From positions 1 through 14,179 of the forward strand of contig CALBJK010000145.1 of assembly GCA_937892695.1 (NCBI GenBank): a DNA stretch of 14,179 nucleotides. The letters are read 5' to 3'. The notes under the pieces are model-generated. The model was given only the letters and a program-made list of their open reading frames with translations, had not been told where the DNA came from and did no database searches. Shown in pieces: positions 8,556 through 14,167 of the stretch (the first letter of the stretch is position 1; the number at the start of each line of letters is the position of its first letter). The stretch is from an uncultured Prevotella sp. GTDB taxonomy: Bacteria > Bacteroidota > Bacteroidia > Bacteroidales > Bacteroidaceae. The position numbers and the translations under genes are program-made.

Positions 8556-9866
8556 TCATTTTGTGTAAAAATCTATCACTTGCCTGAGGGCTCTCTGGCA
8601 TACCGGACAGAATTCCGGATTGTCGTTTGTCCTCATCCTGCAGTCCTGTAGTCCACGGTACACTCCTTTCGTACTATAGCCTGCACCCTCGTACACTCCT
8701 ATTTTGCTCTTATCTCCTCCTATTGGTGTCGGAACCGGTGTGCCTGCGGCAATCATGTCCTCCCATTTGCCGTGAAAATCCTTCAGTGTCGTGATGTTGC
8801 GCTCCCACGGTTCTATGTCGTGAGGATACATCGGGATTGCTTCGTTGTCGTATGCATATTCGTCAGCAAGTCCTGCGAAACTGTGTCCGAATTCGTGTAC
8901 CACAACAGGCCGGAATGCCTTATGATGGGTCATACTCAGATTGTAGGAATTGAGTATTCCGCCTCCGCCATATCTTTCTGTGTTCACCAACACTATGATA
9001 TGTTCGTAGGGTACACCAGCCAGACAGTCGTGTAGGTCTTTGAGATTCAATGTTGTCAGATATCGTTGGCTGTAGAATGTGTCGAAGTGGCTTCCGAGTG
9101 CTGTCTGTTTCCATATTCCTTCTGAAGGAATGCTTGTTCCGCTTTCTTCTGAAGCCGCCTTTACTGCAACGACGTTAAATCTCTGTTTCATCGACTTGAA
9201 CGGTTCGTGGGCGAAAAGGGCATCGTTGGCTATATGTACATCTTTGAGGAAAGTGGCCATTTCGTCGGCACGATAGCCCTCAGCCACATAGGCAATGTGT
9301 ATGCACCTCGTCGTGTCTGCCGCTTGCTGTATTAAGTCGTAGGGTGTCACCCTGTCGAATCCTATATGACGGATGAGTATGTCGCCTGGGTCTACGCTGT
9401 GTGTGGTTGTCGCCATCTTCTCGCGGCGGTTGTTGTAGAGTTCTACTGTCACATCTGCACGTCGTCTGGGCATCGGTATTAGAAATACGTTTTCGAACGA
9501 TTTCCTTGTGGTCTTGGCTTCGTCGTATGTCAGCCACTCCTGAAAAAGGGTAGAGAAAGAGTTGCGGTATATTACTTTTCCACTCTCGTGATCCCTTACT
9601 ATTATCTGTCCGTTGCCTTCAACAGGAACTTCAGACATGCGTTTCTTCTTACCGTACCATCGGGGTATTACGTTCATCTTGTCAACTGATATTTCCTGCG
9701 AATGCACGTCACCGGCAAACGTATAGTCAATCCTCAGCGTACTGTCCTTGAACGTAGCTGAGTAGTCTTTTTCAGCATTCTCGCCGTAAGCTTTTGCCGA
9801 CACCGTATTATGGCCTACAACCAGTAGTGCGACTAAAAAAATAAGTATTCTTTTCATTGTCTTCAT
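8556..9866 (-). CDS. Secreted zinc peptidase, family M64 (IgA peptidase M64)
   Basis: The product is a 436 aa metallopeptidase with an N-terminal signal peptide (MKTMKRILIFLVALLVVG, probable cleavage after VSA at 24). A beta-rich region (about 30-150) matches the extra N-terminal domain usual in Bacteroidota M64 proteins. The catalytic region follows, with zinc motif HEFGH at 324-328 inside VVHEFGHSFAGLADEY. The family-typical C-terminal part has GVYRGLQDCRMR and FCPVCQRAL; its three cysteines may form a disulfide or bind metal. The M64 family is named after a clostridial IgA protease, but the substrate of Bacteroidota members is not established, so IgA cleavage should not be assumed. Starts at 9866 and 9857 (Met4) are both possible; Met1 is preferred because it keeps the basic KTMKR signal start. 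It is followed after 27 nt by the TPR gene. Confidence 0.92.
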   Translation of the reverse strand: MKTMKRILIFLVALLVVGHNTVSAKAYGENAEKDYSATFKDSTLRIDYTFAGDVHSQEISVDKMNVIPRWYGKKKRMSEVPVEGNGQIIVRDHESGKVIYRNSFSTLFQEWLTYDEAKTTRKSFENVFLIPMPRRRADVTVELYNNRREKMATTTHSVDPGDILIRHIGFDRVTPYDLIQQAADTTRCIHIAYVAEGYRADEMATFLKDVHIANDALFAHEPFKSMKQRFNVVAVKAASEESGTSIPSEGIWKQTALGSHFDTFYSQRYLTTLNLKDLHDCLAGVPYEHIIVLVNTERYGGGGILNSYNLSMTHHKAFRPVVVHEFGHSFAGLADEYAYDNEAIPMYPHDIEPWERNITTLKDFHGKWEDMIAAGTPVPTPIGGDKSKIGVYEGAGYSTKGVYRGLQDCRMRTNDNPEFCPVCQRALRQVIDFYTK

Positions 9867-9899
9867 CTTTAAAATTTAATCATTTCATTTGCAGCCTTC

Positions 9900-9928
9900 C
9901 AAACGGAATGATAGTTTTCTCACTCAAA
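9900..9928 (-). promoter_or_regulatory. Weak candidate promoter of the M64 peptidase gene
   Basis: On the minus strand TCCGTTTG (9900-9907) is one mismatch from TAnnTTTG, and TTTG (9925-9928) lies 17 bp upstream. It sits in the 89 nt gap between the methyltransferase stop and the peptidase start, so the peptidase could have its own promoter or be read from upstream. Confidence 0.25.
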
Positions 9929-9955
9929 TCGTACCAAGTTGTTTTTTCATCGCCA

Positions 9956-10843
9956 CTATATCACTGTTGCCCTGAAAAACTCCCCCAAGGGCAGCACTTT
10001 TCCGAAGCGGTCTTTGAAACACAGTTCTCCAAGCTCTTCTTTTTTGAATTTCGGAAACAACTGGCGTATAAGTGTCCGTCCGAGCAAAGGCGACAATCCC
10101 ATTGAGTAGAGGTTGAGGACGACAAATCCGTTTTCTGGATCCAACAGCTTGGCACAATTTTCCATCAGTGGTGTCAGGTCAGTTTCGAGAATCCATTTTT
10201 CACCTTTAGGTCCTCGTCCGTAGGCTGGTGGGTCGAGGATTATTCCGTTATAAAGCTTACCTCTTCTCACTTCTCTCTTAACGAAAGTACTAACATCATC
10301 CACCATCCATCTGACATCAGCCAGTTGGCTACGTTCCATGTTTTCACGTGCCCATGTGACAACCTGCTTCACTGAGTCTACATGAGTCACTTCTGCTCCG
10401 GCAGCCTTTGCTGCGAGTGTCGCTCCACCGGTGTATGCGAACAAGTTAAGCACCTTCGGGACTCCACCGATTCTGTGTACACAGTCAGCGATAAACTCCC
10501 AGTTAGCCGCTTGTTCCGGGAACAATCCTACATGCTTGAACGAGGTCAGCCCGAGTCTCATATCCAGATTCAGCCTTTTCGACCGGTAATTCACCCACCA
10601 ACTATCAGGCATTTGTGGCTTACAGTGCCACTGGCCTTTATCTTCGCTGCCTTTGGTCTTCTCGAAATAAGCACCTGCCATCTCTTGCCATTCCTCCGGC
10701 TTCAGCGACTTATGCCATATAGACTGTGGTTCCGGTCGGGCAGTGATGTATTTCCCAAATCGTTCGAGCTTTTCAAAGTCCCCGCAGTCTATCAGTTCGT
10801 AGTCGCTCCAGTTCTCGGGAGTAAGTAGGGTTATTTGTTCCAT
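9956..10843 (-). CDS. Class I SAM-dependent methyltransferase, RlmI-like
   Basis: This 295 aa protein has the Rossmann methyltransferase core of the COG1092 / Methyltrans_SAM group. SAM-binding motif I is VLNLFAYTGGATLAA (131-145), with acidic Asp156 after the next strand. The catalytic motif is ILDPPAYGRGPKGEKW (202-217), and a late conserved strand is VVLNLYSMGLSP. The group includes 23S rRNA cytosine-C5 methyltransferase RlmI (YccW), so RNA is the likely substrate. At 295 aa it is about 100 residues shorter than E. coli RlmI and shows no obvious N-terminal PUA domain; the first 100 residues are instead Trp-rich (WSDYELIDCG, SIWHKSLKPEEW, QWHCKPQMPDSWW). The exact target is unknown. A promoter inside a repeat lies about 75 nt upstream, and the M64 gene begins 89 nt after its stop. 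Confidence 0.87.
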   Translation of the reverse strand: MEQITLLTPENWSDYELIDCGDFEKLERFGKYITARPEPQSIWHKSLKPEEWQEMAGAYFEKTKGSEDKGQWHCKPQMPDSWWVNYRSKRLNLDMRLGLTSFKHVGLFPEQAANWEFIADCVHRIGGVPKVLNLFAYTGGATLAAKAAGAEVTHVDSVKQVVTWARENMERSQLADVRWMVDDVSTFVKREVRRGKLYNGIILDPPAYGRGPKGEKWILETDLTPLMENCAKLLDPENGFVVLNLYSMGLSPLLGRTLIRQLFPKFKKEELGELCFKDRFGKVLPLGEFFRATVI

Positions 10844-10917
10844 CTGTTCTTGTTCGTATTGCGGTAGGAAATTATTATTTCCACCTTAATATAATATATG
10901 AGATATCGTTTCCTCCG

Positions 10918-10947
10918 CAAAGTTACAGCAAATGAGCGGAATACAAA
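10918..10947 (-). promoter_or_regulatory. Bacteroidota-type promoter of the methyltransferase gene
   Basis: On the minus strand TAACTTTG (10918-10925) is an exact TAnnTTTG -7 element, and TTTG (10944-10947) lies 18 bp upstream. Transcription would start near 10911, about 68 nt before the start codon at 10843. The promoter lies inside repeat copy 1; the same boxes recur in copy 2 at 10991-10998 and 11017-11020. Confidence 0.6.
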
Positions 10948-10953
10948 ACAAAT
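10918..10953. repeat. 36 bp direct repeat, copy 1
   Basis: These 36 bases recur without a mismatch at 10991-11026, 73 bp away. The start is CAAAGTTACAGCAAATGAGC. Similarity continues imperfectly to about 10970 (ATTTGTTTT and TATTCC are shared). Bases 10938-10970 form an inverted repeat with one bulged C (10944). Confidence 0.9.
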
Positions 10954-10990
10954 TCATTTGTTTTTATTCCCGAATGCCGCAAAACTTATC

Positions 10991-11026
10991 CAAAGTTACA
11001 GCAAATGAGCGGAATACAAAACAAAT
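10991..11026. repeat. 36 bp direct repeat, copy 2
   Basis: Identical to 10918-10953. It carries the same minus-strand TAACTTTG (10991-10998) and TTTG (11017-11020), so it could be a second promoter pointing toward the methyltransferase, or a promoter-bearing repeat element. Its right part forms the left arm of the hairpin at 11010-11045. Confidence 0.9.
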
Positions 11027-11045
11027 GAATTTGTTTTGTATTCCG
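11010..11045. repeat. Near-perfect inverted repeat within repeat copy 2
   Basis: CGGAATACAAAACAAAT (11010-11026) pairs over all 17 bases with ATTTGTTTTGTATTCCG (11029-11045) around a 2 nt centre (GA). The matching structure in copy 1 is less perfect, with one bulged C. As DNA it could extrude or bind a dimeric protein; as RNA it would form a long AU-rich hairpin. Confidence 0.85.
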
Positions 11046-11213
11046 TACAGATACTCCTACGCGTCTGCTAAACCGAATGCCAAAACATGAATGCTGGTTA
11101 CAAATCGTAACCTCCGTTCTTTGTGACTTTTTCTTGATAAATCGGAATCGCGAAATAGAGGTTAACAAAGCTGAAAATAGTGTCGGGTTATCGAAAATCT
11201 ATCTTCAAATTTC

Positions 11214-11252
11214 TAAAATGATGCTTTTCATGATGTCAAATGCATCATTTTA
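11214..11252. repeat. Inverted repeat / hairpin A
   Basis: TAAAATGATGC (11214-11224) pairs perfectly over 11 bp with GCATCATTTTA (11242-11252) around a 17 nt loop. It lies 2 nt before hairpin B, to which its arm is similar. Confidence 0.8.
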
Positions 11253-11254
11253 AA

Positions 11255-11299
11255 TTCCAAAGTGGGGCATTTCAAAGCTCAAAACGCACCACTTTGGAA
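11255..11299. repeat. Inverted repeat / hairpin B
   Basis: TTCCAAAGTGG (11255-11265) pairs perfectly over 11 bp with CCACTTTGGAA (11289-11299); after one mismatch two more pairs form (GC with GC), giving a loop of 17 nt. Arm cores AAAATGATGC (hairpin A) and AAAGTGGGGC (hairpin B) agree at 7 of 10 positions, suggesting diverged copies of one element. Confidence 0.8.
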
Positions 11300-11376
11300 C
11301 TGAAAATCATGCAAAAACGTCACAAAAACGGATATTTATACATTATTTTTCCTCATATTTATTAGTCGATTCCGTA

Positions 11377-11397
11377 ACACATTGATAATCAGTGTGT
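11377..11397. repeat. 21 bp quasi-palindrome
   Basis: ACACATTGAT (11377-11386) and ATCAGTGTGT (11388-11397) are inverted copies around a single central A, with one T/G exception among ten pairs. Such compact dyad symmetry suits a dimeric DNA-binding protein; it lies more than 200 bp upstream of the exbB promoter, so a direct operator role is uncertain. Confidence 0.65.
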
Positions 11398-11620
11398 CCT
11401 ATTTCAATAACGTAATATCCATTTTTGGCGTATTTTGACCGCAAGCGAAGTCATTTTAAAATTACACGATTCTCAGCGATTAGGACTTGTGAAAATTCGT
11501 AGGAAAATCGCTTACAAATCGCCTTTTCCCGCAAATCACGTTACAAATCATAAGTTTGATTCCATGTGTCAACTACAAGACGGCAATTCTTCCAAACATA
11601 TATCTTACTAAAAAATCTTA

Positions 11621-11628
11621 TATATTTG
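11621..11628 (+). promoter_or_regulatory. Candidate -7 element for the exbB operon
   Basis: TATATTTG fits TAnnTTTG and would place the transcription start near 11635, about 75 nt before the exbB ATG. No TTG/TTTG was found at the expected -33 distance, so the assignment is moderate. It is the best match upstream of the operon. Confidence 0.45.
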
Positions 11629-11710
11629 TCATTTTCAGAATTTTGCGACACGTAATGGCCCCTTTGCATGTTAATCAGATAAATTCAACGATAAACATAA
11701 ATAGCACGTT

Positions 11711-12604
11711 ATGAAAAAAATATTCGCAACAAGAGCATTTCTGGTCTCGTTGCTTGTCTTTAGTGTTCTGACATTGTGTCCTGCAGTCATTGTTGCCCAG
11801 TCTTCCACAAAGGCTGCAACCGAAGCAAAAGACGGAAGCGATAAAAGTGTAGCCACAACTAAAGATACTGTTACAAAAGACGACATGTCGGAAGACAGTA
11901 TAGGAACAGACGATGCTTTGGCCGACGATGGTGCACAAAGCACTGATGAAGCGGCTACTGACGACGGTCCGAGCTTTCATCAGGTATTGAAGACTAAGTT
12001 TATTGAGGGTGGGGCTTCGTTCATGTCGCTTGTGGCTCTGGCCTTAGTTCTTGGTCTGGCTTTCTGCATCGAACGCATAATCTATCTTAACATGTCAGAA
12101 ATCAACGCAAAACGCTTCATGAACGGTGTGACTCAGAAGATAGAGGAAGGTGATATAGAAGGAGCTAAGGATCTGTGCCGAGACACTCGTGGACCTGTTG
12201 CTTCAATTTGTTATCAAGGCTTGGTGAGAATTGACGAAAGCATCGACAATATCGAACGGTCGGTTGCTTCATACGGCACTGTCCAGGCTGCTAATCTCGA
12301 AAAAGGATGTTCCTGGATAAACTTGTTCATAGCGATGGCTCCGTCGCTTGGATTTCTCGGTACAGTCATAGGTATGGTGATGGCCTTTGAACAGATACAG
12401 CAGGCCGGAGATATAAATCCAACGATAGTCGCAGCAGGTATGAAAGTGGCTCTGATAACGACAATCTTCGGTATCATCGTTGCCCTTATTCTACAGCTGT
12501 TCAACAATTATATCATTTCAAAAATAGACCACATCACGTCGCAGATGGAAGAAAGTGCAATAACGCTGCTCGACTCTATCGTCAAATATAAGATGACAAA
12601 ATGA
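11711..12604 (+). CDS. exbB: ExbB/TolQ/MotA-family proton channel protein
   Basis: ExbB forms the inner membrane ring that, with ExbD, uses the proton gradient to energise TonB for outer membrane import. The protein has 297 aa. Residues 1-29 form a cleavable signal peptide (FLVSLLVFSVLTLCPAVIVAQ). A long acidic, Thr/Asp-rich, presumably disordered segment follows (about 31-87). Three membrane helices come next: about 103-123, 203-226 and 241-265. The family motif APSLGFLGTVIGM (210-222) is intact, and the cytoplasmic domain (about 125-200) lies between helices 1 and 2. The start at 11711 is supported by the signal peptide; there is no Shine-Dalgarno. Its stop overlaps the next start in ATGA, so translation is coupled. 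TolQ or another member of the family is possible, but the two following exbD genes favour the TonB system in the broad sense. Confidence 0.92.
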   Translation: MKKIFATRAFLVSLLVFSVLTLCPAVIVAQSSTKAATEAKDGSDKSVATTKDTVTKDDMSEDSIGTDDALADDGAQSTDEAATDDGPSFHQVLKTKFIEGGASFMSLVALALVLGLAFCIERIIYLNMSEINAKRFMNGVTQKIEEGDIEGAKDLCRDTRGPVASICYQGLVRIDESIDNIERSVASYGTVQAANLEKGCSWINLFIAMAPSLGFLGTVIGMVMAFEQIQQAGDINPTIVAAGMKVALITTIFGIIVALILQLFNNYIISKIDHITSQMEESAITLLDSIVKYKMTK

Positions 12605-13125
12605 AGAACATTGACATAAGACATTGGCCAACTGAGAAAATTTCAAAGTCGGTATTGTATCTGCTCGTCTTATTGACTGCCTTGCTGTTTGTTCTGTTCT
12701 TCACAGTGGGCTATGATATACCTTACGACGAGAACCCTGACATGAATGCACCTCTACTGACAGGAGCAGTTGTCGTATTCATGATGCTTATGATAGTCGC
12801 TGCTCTGGTAGTGACGGTAGCTACGGCTATACGCACCATACGTCGCTGTCACGAGCTATCAAACGACAATCTGATACCTTCCGCACGCATATCCTACGGA
12901 GTGGCTGGAGCAACGGCGGCACTATTGGTTCTTACGTTTGCCGTAGGGTCTGACGATGCACTGACTGTCAATGGAAAGCCTTTCGTCGACTGGATGTGGC
13001 TGAAGATGTCAGACATGTTTGTATCTACCGCCTTGATTATGATAACGGCGGCCGTTGGCTTGCTCGTCTACGGACAGGCAAAGAACAGCGCAAGAAGGAG
13101 GAAACCACATGTTGATAAAGCGTAG
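12601..13125 (+). CDS. Uncharacterised four-helix inner membrane protein in the exb operon
   Basis: I do not recognise a family for this 174 aa protein. It has four predicted membrane helices: about 17-37, 52-78, 96-116 and 136-158. Basic residues lie on the N-terminus, in the 79-95 loop (RTIRRCHE) and at the C-terminus (ARRRKPHVDK), which by the positive-inside rule puts both ends in the cytoplasm. The two periplasmic loops are short and acidic (YDIPYDENPDMN and GSDDALTVNGKPFVDW). Its ATG overlaps the exbB stop, and its end overlaps exbD by 17 bp, so it is translated together with the motor subunits and probably works with them. Possible roles are an accessory or assembly subunit of the ExbBD complex; this is inference from position only. 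The coding sequence is intact. Confidence 0.85.
   Translation: MKNIDIRHWPTEKISKSVLYLLVLLTALLFVLFFTVGYDIPYDENPDMNAPLLTGAVVVFMMLMIVAALVVTVATAIRTIRRCHELSNDNLIPSARISYGVAGATAALLVLTFAVGSDDALTVNGKPFVDWMWLKMSDMFVSTALIMITAAVGLLVYGQAKNSARRRKPHVDKA
13095..13101 (+). promoter_or_regulatory. Strong Shine-Dalgarno that fixes the first exbD start
   Basis: AAGGAGG lies 7 nt before the ATG at 13109. It is unusual in Bacteroidota, where most starts lack such a site. It is encoded within the preceding gene by three consecutive Arg codons (AGA AGG AGG), and it decides for 13109 over an open frame that reaches back to 13055. Confidence 0.7.
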
Positions 13126-13648
13126 AAGAAGAACCGTTCCCGGACTAAACACCACATCGACGGCTGACATCTCGTTCATGCTGCTCACATTTTTCCTCGT
13201 TACAACCTCGATGGACGTGGACAAAGGACTGATGCGGCAGCTTCCACCAATCGACAACTCTAAGCAGACGGAGATGACCGATATCGACAAGTCAAAACTC
13301 ATAGATTTCCGCATCACCGCCGACAACCGGGTACTACTCGACGGCCTGCCAGTGAAGACTGACGGACTACGCACCAAGATAGCATCGTTAATAATAAAAC
13401 GCGGAAACCATCACCTCATTTCTGTGTCGGCATCACCTGAAGCCAATTACGACACATACTTCAATCTGGAGAACGAGATTGTCGCCGCCTACAATGTTCT
13501 TCGTAACGAGATGGCAAAAAAGAAGTACGGACGTGAATACGAACGTTGCTCGGCGGCTCAACGATCCGCAGTGCGCGATGACTGTCCGCAGCGGATAGCC
13601 GAGGACTTCGGTGCAAACGCTGGTACGGGGAAAGGAGGCGCACAATGA
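13109..13648 (+). CDS. exbD: ExbD/TolR-family protein, first copy
   Basis: ExbD has a short cytoplasmic N-terminus, one membrane helix inside the ExbB ring and a periplasmic domain; a membrane Asp carries the protons. Here the N-terminus is MLIKRRRRTVPGLNTTS, and the helix (about 19-36, ADISFMLLTFFLVTTSM) begins with Asp20, the expected proton-carrying residue. A periplasmic domain follows (about 40-150), with an extra polar tail to residue 179. The frame is open from 13055, but 13109 is chosen because AAGGAGG precedes it and the Lys/Arg-rich N-terminus then matches the family. It overlaps the 4-TM gene by 17 bp and the second exbD by 4 bp. The tail after about residue 145 (two Cys, then Gly/Ala-rich) is not usual in short ExbD proteins. 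Confidence 0.9.
   Translation: MLIKRRRRTVPGLNTTSTADISFMLLTFFLVTTSMDVDKGLMRQLPPIDNSKQTEMTDIDKSKLIDFRITADNRVLLDGLPVKTDGLRTKIASLIIKRGNHHLISVSASPEANYDTYFNLENEIVAAYNVLRNEMAKKKYGREYERCSAAQRSAVRDDCPQRIAEDFGANAGTGKGGAQ
13633..13638 (+). promoter_or_regulatory. Strong Shine-Dalgarno before the second exbD
   Basis: AGGAGG ends 6 nt before the ATG at 13645, inside the end of the first exbD. With the site before the first exbD, this operon has two classical Shine-Dalgarno sequences, unlike the other genes in the window. Confidence 0.65.
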
Positions 13649-14109
13649 TGATACGTCAGCGTCACCGTCAGTCTCCAATGCCGACACTAAACACTGCGTC
13701 GCTGCCCGACCTGATATTCACAGTGCTCTTCTTCTTCATGATCGTAACACACATGCGCAAGGTGACACTGAAGGTGAAGTACCGTGTCCCGGCAGGTACC
13801 GAACTTACCAGACTGACTAAGAAATCGGCCGTATCTTATATATATGTAGGGTTGCCTCCGCAAAGTCAATACGGAAGCAAGTCGGTGAAGACGCGCATAC
13901 AAATCAATGACAAGTATGTTAATCCCGATGATATAGCCGACTACATCGCAGCTGACAGACAACGCATGTCTCCAGAAGACCAGGCTGCCATGACAGTATC
14001 GATAAAAGCCGACAGGCTGACCCAAATGAGCGTCATTGACGACATAAGACAGTCGTTGAGAATTGCAAACGTAAAACGAATAAATTTTTCTGCTGTAAAA
14101 AGAAGATGA
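13645..14109 (+). CDS. exbD: ExbD/TolR-family protein, second copy
   Basis: This 154 aa protein has the same plan as the gene before it: a basic cytoplasmic N-terminus (MMIRQRHRQSPMPTLNTAS), a membrane helix (about 20-37, LPDLIFTVLFFFMIVTHM) with the essential Asp at position 22, and a periplasmic domain ending ANVKRINFSAVKRR. The two ExbD proteins are clearly diverged, so this is an old pair rather than a recent duplication, and they may form a heterodimer within the ExbB ring (inference). The ATG at 13645 overlaps the previous stop; a second ATG at 13648 would remove only one residue. No tonB gene follows in the window. The downstream 70 nt carry an AT-rich weak hairpin and a new promoter, so the operon probably ends here. 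Confidence 0.9.
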   Translation: MMIRQRHRQSPMPTLNTASLPDLIFTVLFFFMIVTHMRKVTLKVKYRVPAGTELTRLTKKSAVSYIYVGLPPQSQYGSKSVKTRIQINDKYVNPDDIADYIAADRQRMSPEDQAAMTVSIKADRLTQMSVIDDIRQSLRIANVKRINFSAVKRR

Positions 14110-14117
14110 CAGTCTAA

Positions 14118-14138
14118 AACAAAAGCCGTTTTTTTGTT
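14118..14138 (+). terminator. Weak candidate terminator after the exb operon
   Basis: AACAAAA (14118-14124) can pair with TTTTGTT (14132-14138) around GCCGTTT. The stem has only one G-C pair and no separate T-run, so it would be weak at best. It overlaps the -33 region of the next promoter. Confidence 0.25.
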
Positions 14139-14167
14139 GCGTGATTCATACTTTTATGCTATCTTTG
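14137..14167 (+). promoter_or_regulatory. Bacteroidota-type promoter reading out of the window
   Basis: TATCTTTG (14160-14167) is an exact TAnnTTTG -7 element and TTG (14137-14139) lies 20 bp upstream. Transcription would start near 14174 and serve a gene beyond the right edge, so the exb operon and the next gene are separately promoted. Confidence 0.65.

Larger units (their letters stand above)
10844..11710. other. Gene-free, repeat-rich intergenic region (867 bp)
   Basis: This region separates the divergently transcribed methyltransferase and exbB genes. It contains no convincing coding frame on either strand and is AT-rich with stop codons throughout. It holds a duplicated promoter-containing repeat (10918-11045), two related hairpins (11214-11299), a quasi-palindrome (11377-11397), three copies of TTACAAATC and the probable exbB promoter. 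The parts between about 11046-11210 and 11400-11510 show nothing that I can name. It is far longer than the other gaps in this window. Confidence 0.7.

Noticed and set aside
8556..9866. Naming the M64 peptidase an IgA protease virulence factor.
   Set aside because: The family name comes from one clostridial enzyme; nothing in this sequence shows IgA specificity.
10986..11168. 60-codon minus-strand frame in the intergenic region.
   Set aside because: It runs through the direct repeat and hairpin, has no recognisable motif or start context, and is best seen as chance.
11214..11299. Hairpins A and B as transcription terminators or as a CRISPR array.
   Set aside because: No gene ends nearby and no T-run follows, so termination is not supported; there are only two imperfect units with no spacers of regular length, so it is not a CRISPR array.
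1..14109. One physical operon linking the TonB receptor and the ExbB/ExbD genes.
   Set aside because: They are on opposite strands, about 9.6 kb apart, with separate promoters and unrelated genes between.
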